Assembly (NCBI RefSeq): GCF_026725475.1
Contig: NZ_CP109966.1
Coordinates: 248,001-312,000, forward strand
DNA from: Catenovulum adriaticum
Lineage (GTDB): Bacteria; Pseudomonadota; Gammaproteobacteria; Enterobacterales; Alteromonadaceae
Direction: 5' to 3'
Length of the DNA stretch: 64,000 nt
Position numbers and translations under genes: made by a program. The notes under the pieces are model-generated. The model had not been told where the DNA came from and searched no databases. It was given only the letters and a program-made list of their open reading frames with translations. Positions 1-9,283 of the stretch are shown one piece after another. Every line of letters starts with the position of its first letter. Within the stretch, counting starts at the first letter, position 1.

Positions 1-1
1 C

Positions 2-1870
2 CTATTTTATCAATATTATCCAGATGACAATGTATGGGGACCAATGCATTGGGGGCACGCGATTTCAACCGATATGGTGAATTGGGAGCATTATCCAGTT
101 GCATTATTTCCGGATGAACATGGTTGGATTTTTTCGGGCAGTGCGGTATTTGATAAAAATAACACATCTGGCTTAGGGACTAAAAATAACCCGCCTTTAA
201 TCGCAATTTATACTTATCATAATGACAAAAAAGCTAGAGCAGGTTCTAAAAACTTTCAAACCCAAGGTATAGCTTATAGCTTGGATAAAGGACGAACTTG
301 GACACCTTATGAAAATAACCCAGTTTTGATCGGCCCAGATATCCCTGATTTCCGTGATCCTAAGGTAAGTTGGTATGAGCCTGAGCAAAAATGGGTAATG
401 GCATTAGCAATTGATGATCATATTGGTTTTTATTCTTCTAAAAATTTAATTGATTGGAAATTTGAAAGTAACTTTGGCATTGATGCAGGCACACATGCCG
501 GTGTGTGGGAATGCCCTGATTTAATTAAAATGCAGGTAGAAGGCTCTAATGAAGAAAAGTATGTCTTATTAGTTAGTATTAATCCGGGTGGGCCTAATGG
601 TGGTAGTGCGACTCAGTATTTTGTAGGTGACTTTAATGGAAGTGAATTTATTTTAGACGAAAAAATGGAACAACAAGTGTCTAAAATTCCGGCTGAATTT
701 CCACAAGGGCATGTGTTTGCAGATTTTGAAAGTGATTTTTCTGGATGGACAGTAGAGGGCGATGCTTTTGCACTTGGCCCTGTTACAGGCAACATTCAAG
801 GTCAGAGTGGAGTATCAAACTTTGTTGGTAAACGATTAGTTAACTCTTTTAATAAAGGCGATGCAACTACTGGTGAAATAACATCGCAATCGTTCACAAT
901 TGATCGCGACTTCATCAATTTTTATATTGGTGGTGGCCAGCATCCCGGCAAAACGGGTATCCAGTTAATGATTAATAACAAAGTTGTGCGTAGCGAAACC
1001 GGTCATAACTCTGAAAAACTGGATGTGGCAAGCTGGGACGTTTCCGAGTTCATTGGTCAAACCGCGCAATTAAAGATTGTAGATCACGTAACTAGCGGTT
1101 GGGGACATATCAATGTTGATCAAATTGTATTTTCTAACAAACCGGCATTACCTGTGCGTGAACCCGCGATTTGGTTAGATTATGGTACAGATAATTATGC
1201 TGGTGTAACTTGGTCGAACGTACCTGAGTCGGATGGTCGCCATTTATTTATCGGTTGGATGAGTAACTGGCTATACGCTAATGATGTGCCTACTGATGAA
1301 TGGCGCAGCGCAATGACCATTCCAAGAACATTAACTTTGAATAAAACTGATATGGGTCTTCGAGTTTTTTCAAACCCAGTGAATGAGTTACAAAGCTTAC
1401 GCGTTGAATCAAATCAGCGCCATCAGGATACAGTAACAGAACGTATTAATTTAAATCAGTTGGCTGGGATTCGTGCAGCACAGTTTGAATTGGATTTGAC
1501 CGTCACCGCAAATCAGGCTAAATCGTTTACGATTGAAATTAGCAATGATATCAATGAAAAAGTGAGCCTTATATTCAACCGAGCAGATAATCAGCTGGTA
1601 TTAGATAGAACTCACGCAGGCAAAAGCCGATTCCATGATACGTTCGCCACTGAGCAAGTAGCGCCTTTGAACGGCGATGCCGAGTCGTATCGAATCCAAG
1701 TATTTCAAGACGCGTCATCAACCGAGTTGTTTGTCAATCAAGGTGAAGTGGTGATGACAGCCCTGGTTTTTCCAAATCAAGATTTATCCAAGATAGATTT
1801 AATCGCTGAGAGCGATATCGAGCTCAGCCAATGGAGCTTACATAAATTAGCATCTATATGGCAGCAGTAA
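2..1870 (+). CDS. GH32 fructanase (levanase/inulinase type), 5' end outside the window
   Basis: Hydrolyses beta-fructosidic bonds in fructans. The frame is open from base 2, and the first readable residues (LFYQYYP...WGPMHWGHA) are the GH32 region just after the WMNDPNG nucleophile motif, so the nucleophile and signal peptide lie before the window. The transition-state Asp (FRDPKV, about nt 350) and the acid/base Glu (WECPDL, about nt 509) are present. The C-terminal part of the propeller (LDYGTDNYAGVTW, FIGWMSNW) and a beta-sandwich follow. An extra domain of about 140 residues (nt about 714-1143; FE..FSGW, IGGG, GWGHINVDQI) is inserted between the fourth and fifth propeller blades. It belongs to the repeat module found across this locus, and a similar insertion is known to me in Bacteroidetes GH32 proteins (possibly the family called DUF4980). 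It precedes SusC by 155 bp. Levan versus inulin preference cannot be read from sequence. Confidence 0.93.
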   Translation, partial: LFYQYYPDDNVWGPMHWGHAISTDMVNWEHYPVALFPDEHGWIFSGSAVFDKNNTSGLGTKNNPPLIAIYTYHNDKKARAGSKNFQTQGIAYSLDKGRTWTPYENNPVLIGPDIPDFRDPKVSWYEPEQKWVMALAIDDHIGFYSSKNLIDWKFESNFGIDAGTHAGVWECPDLIKMQVEGSNEEKYVLLVSINPGGPNGGSATQYFVGDFNGSEFILDEKMEQQVSKIPAEFPQGHVFADFESDFSGWTVEGDAFALGPVTGNIQGQSGVSNFVGKRLVNSFNKGDATTGEITSQSFTIDRDFINFYIGGGQHPGKTGIQLMINNKVVRSETGHNSEKLDVASWDVSEFIGQTAQLKIVDHVTSGWGHINVDQIVFSNKPALPVREPAIWLDYGTDNYAGVTWSNVPESDGRHLFIGWMSNWLYANDVPTDEWRSAMTIPRTLTLNKTDMGLRVFSNPVNELQSLRVESNQRHQDTVTERINLNQLAGIRAAQFELDLTVTANQAKSFTIEISNDINEKVSLIFNRADNQLVLDRTHAGKSRFHDTFATEQVAPLNGDAESYRIQVFQDASSTELFVNQGEVVMTALVFPNQDLSKIDLIAESDIELSQWSLHKLASIWQQ

Positions 1871-1977
1871 CTGGCAAGTATATTTAGTCGGGTTAGGAAC
1901 AGTCGACTATTTTGAATATATCAATGATTCAGATAAAAGGAATTTAATCTGAATCATCATTAAAAAACACACACTTA

Positions 1978-1991
1978 AAACAACGTTGTAA
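1978..1991. promoter_or_regulatory. LacI-type operator before the SusC gene
   Basis: AAACAACGTTGTAA matches 12 of 14 positions of the palindrome AAACAACGTTGTTT seen at other fructan genes of this window. It lies 35 bp before the SusC start codon, a position suited to repression. The palindrome with a central CG is typical of LacI-family regulators. The regulator itself is not in the window. Confidence 0.7.
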
Positions 1992-2025
1992 TTTTAGGTG
2001 TGATAAAAGTTATGGGGACACACGA

Positions 2026-4989
2026 ATGAAGCAATTCAAGTTAAATCCATTTAGTACATCAGCCAGATTGCCGATCGTCTGCAGCTCATTATTTTTGCTG
2101 CTACCGACTATGGTTCAGGCTGCTGAATCCGAAGCCGAAAATACAGACAAGCCAGAAGTTGAAGAAACCATCATTGTGACTGGTTATAGCACACAAAGAA
2201 AAGAAGACTTAACTGGTGCAGTAACTGTGGTTGAGCTGGAAGATCTTGAAGATCAACCAGCCGGTAATATTATGCGTAATTTGCAAGGTCGCATTCCAGG
2301 TTTATCGATTACCACTGATGGCAACCCAGGGCAGGGAGCGACTGTGCGTATTCGTGGACAGGGCTTAGGTGGATTGGGTAATAACGACCCTTTATATATT
2401 GTAGATGGCGTGCCAACTAAATTGAGTTTGCATCAGCTTAACTCGCGGGATTTTGAATCCATTCAGGTATTAAAAGATGCGGCTGCAGCCAGTATTTATG
2501 GTGCACGTGCTGCCAATGGCGTGATTGTTATCACCACTAAAAAAGGTAAAAAGGGCAGTGTTCAGTTTAATGTTTCATACAATGAAACAATTGAAGACTT
2601 TGACTATGATTTACGTCCGCTGAATACTCAGGAGCGGGCTCAGGTTGTGTGGCAAGCTGCGATTAATGACGGTACAAATCCTAATAATGCCAGCCCGCTT
2701 TATTCTTATGACTGGAACGGTGACTATGACAACCCGGTACTTAATAAAATTGTATTCCCAAACAAATTAGATGCAAATGGGACAACATCGCCGGCTATCC
2801 CAGGTACAAACTGGTTTGACGAAGTAACCCAGCAAGCTAAAACCCGTGATCTTAATTTCTCAGTTAGCGGTGGCTCAGACAGAGCAACTGGTTTTATGTC
2901 ACTTGGTTTTTTTGAAGCCGAAGGGATTGTCAAAGAATCACATTTTGAGCGTATATCTTTTCGCGCTAATTCTTCATTTGAAGTCATTGAAGATAAATTA
3001 ACAATTGGTGAAAACTTGACCATTTCGCGCCAATCGTCAAATCAAGTTAATGGCGAAGCGGGTAATATTTTGGGGTTAGCACTAGAGCAACAATCTATTG
3101 TGCCTGTATATACGGATGATGGTTCTAAATTTGCTGGCCCGGCAGCTGGTATTACGGACCGTGATAACCCATTTATGCTGATTGAACAAAATAAAGATAG
3201 CGAAGATATGTTTACGCGTCTTATGGGGAATATTTTTGTTGAATACAAACCCATTGAAACCATCAAACTCAGATCGAATGTCGCGCTGGACTATGGTAAT
3301 TTTTATTACCGCCGTTTGGTTCGCACCGTTGATGCGGGTACTCAGCAACGTGAAGCTGAACTGTTTAATGCCAACGCTTGGACTCAAAATTTAACTTTCT
3401 CTAATACAGCCGAATACTCAGACACTTTTAACGATAAACATAATTTAGTCGTGTTGGTGGGTACTGAAACCATTGATTATGAAGCTGAAGATTTTAATGT
3501 CCTAAGTACAGGTATCGCTGTTGAAGACTATGATTTTGCATTTCAGGGAACAACCACAGGTGAAGTATTAAAAGGTGGTTTAGGAGATGAATGGTCTTTG
3601 AATTCTTATTTTGCCAAAGTCGATTACAACTTTGATGACAAATACTTAGTCTCGGGTACGATTCGTCGTGATGGCTCATCTCGTTTTGGTGCAAATAATC
3701 AATATGGTAATTTCCCAGCTGTTTCAGCCGGCTGGAATGTCAGCAATGAAGATTTCTTCGATGTCCCTTTAGTATCAACGTTAAAATTAAGGGCGAGCTG
3801 GGGTAAAACCGGTAATCAAGAAATTGACTCTCGCGCTAAACAAGATATTTTTGAACCTTTATATGCGACTCAATCATTGTTTACCAACGAGCAGGATAAC
3901 GGGACAGCCTATGATATCGGTGGTAATGACACAGGGACTTTGCCTTCGGGTTTTAGAAAAAACCTGACCGGTAACCCGGATTTAAAATGGGAAACCTCAA
4001 CTTCCGTTAACTTTGGTGTGGATTATAGCCTGTATTACGGCACGATTTATGGCACCTTTGACTGGTATAAAAAGAAAACCTCAGACATTTTGACAGTCAC
4101 CACACCACTGGCAACCCTTGGTGAAGGCGCTGCTCAGTGGGTTAACGGTGGTGATATTGAAAACTCCGGGCTTGAATTCAGTGTTACTTATGACGACTAC
4201 ATCGAAATAGACGGCATTGGCGAATTTCAATTTGACATTACCGCCAATATTTCAAGCTCTAAAAATGAAGTGGTTGCCTTACCAGACAATGTGAAAAATT
4301 CATTTGGCGGTAATGGTGCAGACAAGACCATTTTAGGTCGTTCGGTGAATTCAATTTATGGTTTGGTGGCGGATGGTTTATTCCAGAGTCAAGAAGAAGT
4401 TGATGCACATGCCGAGCAAACGGGCGCTGCCCCGGGCCGCATTCGCTTTGCAGATACTAACGGCGACGGCTCGATTTCAGATGCGGATAAAGTGTTTTTC
4501 ACTGAACGCGATCCGGACTTTGAATATGGTTTAAATATTAATATCGCATACGAAAACTGGGATTTCAATATGTTCTGGCAGGGTGTTGAAGGTGGTCAGA
4601 ACGATAATTATTTCCGTCGTTTCACTGATTTTACTTCACTTAATGTGGGCTCTAACTATGGCAGCCGCACTTTGCATGCATGGACACCTGACAATACCGA
4701 TTCAGACGTGCCTGCTTTAAGTCGACTTGATAATAATGGCGAAGGTCAACTTTCTAGCTTTTATTTTGAAGATGCATCTTATTTAAAACTAAGAAATGTG
4801 TCTTTGGGCTATAGCCCAAATTCAAAGGTATTAGGCGACTGGGGCATTGAGAGTTTGCGTTTTTATGTACAGGCCCAGAACCTGATTACAATTACGCCAG
4901 ACGGTACGTTAAGTCAGGATCCGGAAGCGCCGAATAATGCTTTCCCAATTCCAAGACGTTTCACTCTGGGCTTCGATTTAGGTTTCTAA
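2026..4989 (+). CDS. SusC/RagA-like TonB-dependent outer-membrane transporter
   Basis: Outer-membrane beta-barrel that imports oligosaccharides, powered by TonB, with a SusD partner as lid. An N-terminal signal (about residues 1-32) is followed by a TonB-box-like EETIIVTGY and the plug domain (VTVVELEDLEDQPAGNI, then DPLYIVDGVP and IQVLKDAAAASIYGARAANGV), which are SusC/RagA hallmarks. The rest is a long barrel ending in FTLGFDLGF with a terminal Phe. At 987 aa it is within the family range, but the carboxypeptidase-regulatory-like N-terminal domain common in Bacteroidetes SusC proteins is absent: the TonB box comes almost directly after the signal. SusD follows 61 bp downstream. An operator lies just upstream. 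The substrate (fructo-oligosaccharides) is inferred from the GH32 neighbour. Confidence 0.95.
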   Translation: MKQFKLNPFSTSARLPIVCSSLFLLLPTMVQAAESEAENTDKPEVEETIIVTGYSTQRKEDLTGAVTVVELEDLEDQPAGNIMRNLQGRIPGLSITTDGNPGQGATVRIRGQGLGGLGNNDPLYIVDGVPTKLSLHQLNSRDFESIQVLKDAAAASIYGARAANGVIVITTKKGKKGSVQFNVSYNETIEDFDYDLRPLNTQERAQVVWQAAINDGTNPNNASPLYSYDWNGDYDNPVLNKIVFPNKLDANGTTSPAIPGTNWFDEVTQQAKTRDLNFSVSGGSDRATGFMSLGFFEAEGIVKESHFERISFRANSSFEVIEDKLTIGENLTISRQSSNQVNGEAGNILGLALEQQSIVPVYTDDGSKFAGPAAGITDRDNPFMLIEQNKDSEDMFTRLMGNIFVEYKPIETIKLRSNVALDYGNFYYRRLVRTVDAGTQQREAELFNANAWTQNLTFSNTAEYSDTFNDKHNLVVLVGTETIDYEAEDFNVLSTGIAVEDYDFAFQGTTTGEVLKGGLGDEWSLNSYFAKVDYNFDDKYLVSGTIRRDGSSRFGANNQYGNFPAVSAGWNVSNEDFFDVPLVSTLKLRASWGKTGNQEIDSRAKQDIFEPLYATQSLFTNEQDNGTAYDIGGNDTGTLPSGFRKNLTGNPDLKWETSTSVNFGVDYSLYYGTIYGTFDWYKKKTSDILTVTTPLATLGEGAAQWVNGGDIENSGLEFSVTYDDYIEIDGIGEFQFDITANISSSKNEVVALPDNVKNSFGGNGADKTILGRSVNSIYGLVADGLFQSQEEVDAHAEQTGAAPGRIRFADTNGDGSISDADKVFFTERDPDFEYGLNINIAYENWDFNMFWQGVEGGQNDNYFRRFTDFTSLNVGSNYGSRTLHAWTPDNTDSDVPALSRLDNNGEGQLSSFYFEDASYLKLRNVSLGYSPNSKVLGDWGIESLRFYVQAQNLITITPDGTLSQDPEAPNNAFPIPRRFTLGFDLGF

Positions 4990-5050
4990 CTTGAGTGACA
5001 CAGCGAAAACGTATTGACTGAATTTAACCAGAATTATTGAGAGTAGAGAA

Positions 5051-6814
5051 ATGAAAAAATTAACAAGCTTATTAACAGCATCAGCACTGGCAGTTGGCCT
5101 TTCAGGGTGTGGTGATTTAGATAAAAATCCCAAAGGGGCGCTAACCGAAGAACAGGTCACAGCACCTGAGCAAATCGACCAATTGGTTATCGCTTCTTAT
5201 GCATTTTTAGGTAATGACCATTACACCATTCCGCATTCTTTCTGGGCGACCGGTAACTTACGTTCCGGTGATGCGCACAAAGGCGGCAATGGCCCAGGCG
5301 ATATCTTTTATTATCACGCACTATCCATGTTTACCCCGCTGATCCCGGATATGGCGTCTTATCCGCCTGATTTTGCCGATATTAACGGCAATATGTGGGA
5401 ACGTTTTTACGCTGCAATCTCACGAACCAACGCGGCATTGAATGCGGTTTCTGAAGCTGAGTTAAGTAACAAAGCACAGGTACAATCTGAGCTCAGATTT
5501 GTCCGCGGGATATTCTATTTTTGGCTAAAAATCCATTACAAGCATATTCCATATATTGATGAGACTGTCAGTGTGGATGAAATTATGCAAATCAGTAATG
5601 CTGATTTAACCGATCAAGAGTTGTGGGAAAAAATAGCAGGGGACTTTGAGTTTGCAGCGGCTAATTTACCTGAACAACAAGACGATGTGGGTCGAGCTAA
5701 TAAATATTCTGCGCAGGCGTTTTTAGCCAAAGTGCGTTTATTTCAGGCTTATGAGCAAAACGATCAGAACGAAGTCGTCAATATTAATAAAGAGTTATTG
5801 AGTCAAGTTGTTGAGTTAGTTGATTCAATTGAAGCATCCGGTCAGTATGAGCTCAATGACGATTATGCGAAAAACTTTTTACATGAGTTTGAAAACAGTA
5901 AAGAATCTGTTTTTGCGATTCAGCGTTCAACAGATGACGGTACGCCGGATGGTAAAGGTAACTTTGCGTTTGCGTTAAATGGCCCGCAAATCAATATGGA
6001 TGTGTATTATGGCTGTTGTGGGTTTCATATTCCAACTGATAATTTAGTTAACGCATTTAAAGTTGATTTAAACGGCTTGCCGCAATTTGATACTTTTAAT
6101 GATGAGCTTTATCAAAAAAATAGCGATATAGTAGATCCGCGTTTAGACAGCACTGTTGGTATGCCTGAGAAACCGTTTAAATACGATCCTAACTTAGTCG
6201 TTGATTTAGATTGGGCAAGGGATGCCAATAACTATGGCACCTATGTTTCAATGAAAGAATTAGAGACTCCAGACTGTAACTGTTTAAGCAAAAACGGCCC
6301 GTTTACGATTTCGTCTTTAAATACAGACTTAATTCGCTACTCAGACGTTTTATTATGGAAAGCCGAAGCCTTGATTCAACTTGATCGCTGGGATGAAGCT
6401 TTGCCTATTATCAATAAAATCAGAAAACGAGCTCAAGACAGTATTGCTAAATTTCAAAATGCAAACGGCAGCAAAACAGATATTGGCGCTAGTGCTGAAT
6501 ACCGAGTCGGTTTATATGACGCTTTTGCTAATAAAGACGAAGCATTTGAAGCACTTCGCTGGGAACGCCGACTTGAATTTGCAATGGAAGGTTTCCGCTT
6601 TTTTGATTTAGTTCGCTGGGGTGTTGCAGCTGAAACTCTCAATGGGTATCTAGCCGTTGAAAAAACACGTAAACCTTATTTAGCCGGTGACCCGGAAAAA
6701 GAAAGTGATGATGCGTTTTTTGTTAAAGGCAAACACGAATTTATGCCGATTCCGCAAGAGCAGATTAATTTAAGTCAGCAAGGTGCGGTATATATTCAAA
6801 ACGCAGGTTATTAA
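5051..6814 (+). CDS. SusD/RagB-like glycan-binding lipoprotein
   Basis: Surface lipoprotein that caps the SusC barrel and captures glycan. The signal ends in a lipobox (GLSGC, Cys at about residue 20). The sequence has the SusD pattern: an N-terminal helical region with E.RF.RG..YF.L (SELRFVRGIFYFWL, about residue 147), TPR-like helices, and the C-terminal signature ALRWERRLEFAMEGFRFFDLVRWG followed by a MPIPQ motif near the end. Length 587 aa is normal. It is cotranscribed with the SusC gene by position, and a hairpin follows the stop codon. A Cys-Cys pair (YYGCCGF) and CNC (DCNCLS) are unusual additions that may form disulfides. SusD proteins are mainly Bacteroidetes proteins, so gene transfer into this lineage is likely. 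Confidence 0.94.
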   Translation: MKKLTSLLTASALAVGLSGCGDLDKNPKGALTEEQVTAPEQIDQLVIASYAFLGNDHYTIPHSFWATGNLRSGDAHKGGNGPGDIFYYHALSMFTPLIPDMASYPPDFADINGNMWERFYAAISRTNAALNAVSEAELSNKAQVQSELRFVRGIFYFWLKIHYKHIPYIDETVSVDEIMQISNADLTDQELWEKIAGDFEFAAANLPEQQDDVGRANKYSAQAFLAKVRLFQAYEQNDQNEVVNINKELLSQVVELVDSIEASGQYELNDDYAKNFLHEFENSKESVFAIQRSTDDGTPDGKGNFAFALNGPQINMDVYYGCCGFHIPTDNLVNAFKVDLNGLPQFDTFNDELYQKNSDIVDPRLDSTVGMPEKPFKYDPNLVVDLDWARDANNYGTYVSMKELETPDCNCLSKNGPFTISSLNTDLIRYSDVLLWKAEALIQLDRWDEALPIINKIRKRAQDSIAKFQNANGSKTDIGASAEYRVGLYDAFANKDEAFEALRWERRLEFAMEGFRFFDLVRWGVAAETLNGYLAVEKTRKPYLAGDPEKESDDAFFVKGKHEFMPIPQEQINLSQQGAVYIQNAGY

Positions 6815-6833
6815 AACCTGACACATGTAAACA

Positions 6834-6862
6834 GCAAAACCAAAGCGAAGTTTTGGTTTTGC
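6834..6862 (+). terminator. Hairpin after the SusD gene
   Basis: An 11-bp stem (GCAAAACCAAA / TTTTGGTTTTGC) with a 6-nt loop starts 20 bp after the SusD stop. The U-tract is weak (TTCC), so it may attenuate rather than fully terminate. The next gene has its own operator. Confidence 0.5.
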
Positions 6863-6934
6863 TTCCATCCGGTTGAATGAGTTTAGGTCGGCACACTTAA
6901 ACTCTGTTTTTTCGACAAAAAAAATTTACTCGAC

Positions 6935-6952
6935 ATAAACAACGTTGTTTAT
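6935..6952. promoter_or_regulatory. LacI-type operator, best palindrome of the window
   Basis: ATAAACAACGTTGTTTAT is a perfect 18-bp palindrome that contains the consensus 14-mer (6937-6950). It lies 18 bp upstream of the ATG of the repeat lipoprotein, so a bound repressor would block initiation or early elongation. Confidence 0.8.
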
Positions 6953-6970
6953 GTGGGAAGGGGATTAGAT

Positions 6971-8929
6971 ATGAATAAAAATATGATTTATTTAGCTTGT
7001 TTATCGGCTTTATCTTTTACGATTTCTGGCTGTAAAACAGAACCGGAGTCGCCTAAAGGTGAATACAGTATTGCGATTTCATCTGATTTTTCGACAGAAA
7101 TTGAGCCGCCACCAGAGCCGCCAAAAGCATCTTATCAGGAGACAAACCTTGATCAGACAGTGAGTAATGTTAATGTGGCGCCTGATGCGTTTACTCAAGT
7201 GATTGGCAGTTTCGACAATGCGACTGCAACTTTAGATGCCGGTTGGAAAGCTAGTGGTGCCTTTGATAACCCGGCAAGCGCTGCAAGCTGGGCGTTTTTA
7301 CCGGACAACCAAATTGATAATGAATCAGAGCCAACTGCATTTGTTGGTTTACATGGCGTGTCTACCTGTGAAATTAATGAGAACGCAGAGGGCTGTGATG
7401 CCCCTACAGGCACATTATTGTCACCCTTTTTTAAAGTAGACTCAGCCAGACCTTACTTACGCCTACTATTATCAGGCGGTAATGCTGAAGCCTCAAATGA
7501 TGTAGGTATTCGGGTTTTGAACGAAAGCGGTAACGAAATCACCCGGCTTAATCCGGGTAACTGTGGCGGTGCTTGGAACAAAGGAAACGATGACTGGCAA
7601 ACGATAGATTTATCCGCGAATGCGGGTGAGTATGTTCAAGTTGAAATGTATGACAATGAATCCGAAGGCTGTGGTTTTCTTGCATTTGATCATTTGCATA
7701 TGAGTGCATTTGCTTCATTGGTAACCGATTATTCAGAAACAGATGTTGATCAGTCTTTATTGAATGTTAGCGTATCGAACGACTCATTTAGCCAAGTTAT
7801 CGGTAGTTTTGATGATGCACAGGCTATGTTAGAAAACGGCTGGAGTGCTACGGGCGCCTTTGCATCACCTGCCAGTGCAACCAGTTGGTCTTTTTTACCG
7901 GATAAATTTATGCAAGGAGAAGAGGTTATCGCCGGTGTTGTTGGGTTACACGCCGCTTCGACCTGTGAAATCAATGAAAATGAAGCTGGCTGTGATGCGC
8001 CAACAGGCGCACTAACATCGCCGCTATTTTTAGTGAACGAAGCACGTCCTGTGTTAAATATGTTGTTATCCGGCGGCAACGCGGAAGGCAGTAATGACGT
8101 TGGCATGAAAATATTAGCGGCAGACGGCAGTGAAATTGCCAGTTACAACCCTGGAACTTGTAGTGATGCATTTGTAAAAGGTGATCACAACTGGGTATCT
8201 CACGATTTAACCGATTTTATTGGCCAGAATGTTAGAGTTGAAATTTACGATAATGAAGACGCTGGTTGTGGTTTTATTGCCTTTGACCATTTACATATGA
8301 GCGCCTCAGCAGGGCCGGCAAATGATTATAAAGAGGTAAATCCTGATCAAAGCGTTGCTAATGTTACTGTGGCAGACGATAGTTTTGCCCAGGTTATTGC
8401 CAGTTTTGACAACCCAGCAGCAATGATAGCCAATGGCTGGCAGGCAACAGGTGATTTGATCCCGGCTGAAGGCACATCAGGCTGGACTTTTTTACCGGAT
8501 AATCACTCAGGTGATAATGGAGAAAAAAATGCTCAGGTTATAGGTTTATCAGCCGGTTCAACTTGTGAAATAAACGACAACGCGAGTGGTTGCGATGCAC
8601 CTACTGGTACACTCACGTCACCACAATTTGTGGTAAACGCAGAACGTCCTTATTTAAATGTTAATTTAGGCGGTGGCGATGCAGGCAAAGCAGTTGGCTT
8701 AAAAGTGTTAAATGCCAATGGTGAAGAGGTAGCTATTACCCAGCCGCAAACTTGCAACCAAGCTTGGTTAGGCGCAGGTGGGGTAGTGGACACCAACTGG
8801 CATACATTGGACTTGTCTGACTATATTGACCAAAGCGTACAAGTTGAGCTATTTGATAACGAATCGGGCGGATGTGGTTTCCTTTCATTTGACCACATTC
8901 ATATGAGTGCAACTCAGCTCGCGCAGTAG
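6971..8929 (+). CDS. Surface lipoprotein of three beta-sandwich repeats (putative fructan-binding)
   Basis: Probably a surface glycan-binding protein in the role of SusE/SusF. The signal peptide ends in a lipobox (TISGC). I chose the ATG at 6971 over the in-frame GTG at 6953 because GGAAGGGG sits at the right distance before it. After a short Pro-rich linker come three repeats of about 195 residues (nt about 7135-7720, 7725-8310, 8320-8920). Each has F(S/T)QVIGSFDNA, STCEIN.N..GCDAPTG, L.SGGNAE, Q(V)E(L/I)(Y/F)DNE..GCGF and FDH(L/I)HMSA. Four Cys per repeat are conserved, suggesting two disulfides outside the cell. The same cysteine-rich subtype forms the C-terminus of the 1595-aa GH32 protein (21402-26189). 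No catalytic domain is visible. The binding role is inferred. Confidence 0.8.
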   Translation: MNKNMIYLACLSALSFTISGCKTEPESPKGEYSIAISSDFSTEIEPPPEPPKASYQETNLDQTVSNVNVAPDAFTQVIGSFDNATATLDAGWKASGAFDNPASAASWAFLPDNQIDNESEPTAFVGLHGVSTCEINENAEGCDAPTGTLLSPFFKVDSARPYLRLLLSGGNAEASNDVGIRVLNESGNEITRLNPGNCGGAWNKGNDDWQTIDLSANAGEYVQVEMYDNESEGCGFLAFDHLHMSAFASLVTDYSETDVDQSLLNVSVSNDSFSQVIGSFDDAQAMLENGWSATGAFASPASATSWSFLPDKFMQGEEVIAGVVGLHAASTCEINENEAGCDAPTGALTSPLFLVNEARPVLNMLLSGGNAEGSNDVGMKILAADGSEIASYNPGTCSDAFVKGDHNWVSHDLTDFIGQNVRVEIYDNEDAGCGFIAFDHLHMSASAGPANDYKEVNPDQSVANVTVADDSFAQVIASFDNPAAMIANGWQATGDLIPAEGTSGWTFLPDNHSGDNGEKNAQVIGLSAGSTCEINDNASGCDAPTGTLTSPQFVVNAERPYLNVNLGGGDAGKAVGLKVLNANGEEVAITQPQTCNQAWLGAGGVVDTNWHTLDLSDYIDQSVQVELFDNESGGCGFLSFDHIHMSATQLAQ

Positions 8930-8937
8930 TACACCTC

Positions 8938-8969
8938 AGCACGGGACCAAATTGTGTTCCGTGCTTTTA
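8938..8969 (+). terminator. Intrinsic terminator after the repeat lipoprotein
   Basis: Stem AGCACGG / CCGTGCT, extended by partial pairing in between, is followed by TTTT. It starts 9 bp after the stop codon. Confidence 0.75.
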
Positions 8970-8974
8970 ATAAT

Positions 8975-9061
8975 AGTGGGCCTAGCCCGCTTTGTTTAAA
9001 ACCTATCTTTTTACAATTCTGTTGTTTAATTAAACGATTTTAAAAGTGGGCGTGGCCCACT
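8975..9061. repeat. Two similar small hairpins 70 bp apart
   Basis: AGTGGGC-CTA-GCCCGCT (8975-8991) and AGTGGGC-GTG-GCCCACT (9045-9061) are two versions of one short palindrome with a 3-nt loop. Function is unknown. They resemble REP-type intergenic palindromes. Confidence 0.45.
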
Positions 9062-9154
9062 CAGAATTAGCTTTCAGCGAAAACCAATTCTTTATTCTAT
9101 GTAAGTATGGCGCAGCACACCTAACATTTTTTAATTCCAGTCTGCATTCTTTGG

Positions 9155-9205
9155 CTGCTTTGAGCGAATTGCGGAAGTTCATTCAAACACGTTTTTGGAC
9201 AGAAA
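9155..9205. repeat. Intergenic module shared with 26694-26744
   Basis: CTGCTTTGAGCGA, then a variable stretch, TTCAAA and TTTTTGGACAGAAA recur in the same order and spacing at 26694-26744. Both copies lie about 80-105 bp beyond the stop codon of a minus-strand defence-type gene (the KAP NTPase here, the ABC-3C operon there). Confidence 0.55.
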
Positions 9206-9283
9206 CAATTTAGAGTCGAAGGACGGCTTTGTGCTGCCAATAGCGGTCGTTGGCTCGGCTAAAGAACAGCAACGCTGATTCCA

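Noticed and set aside
7750..8106. 118-codon open frame opposite the repeat lipoprotein
   Set aside because: Antisense shadow; a similar frame appears opposite each repeat, as expected from repeated coding sequence.
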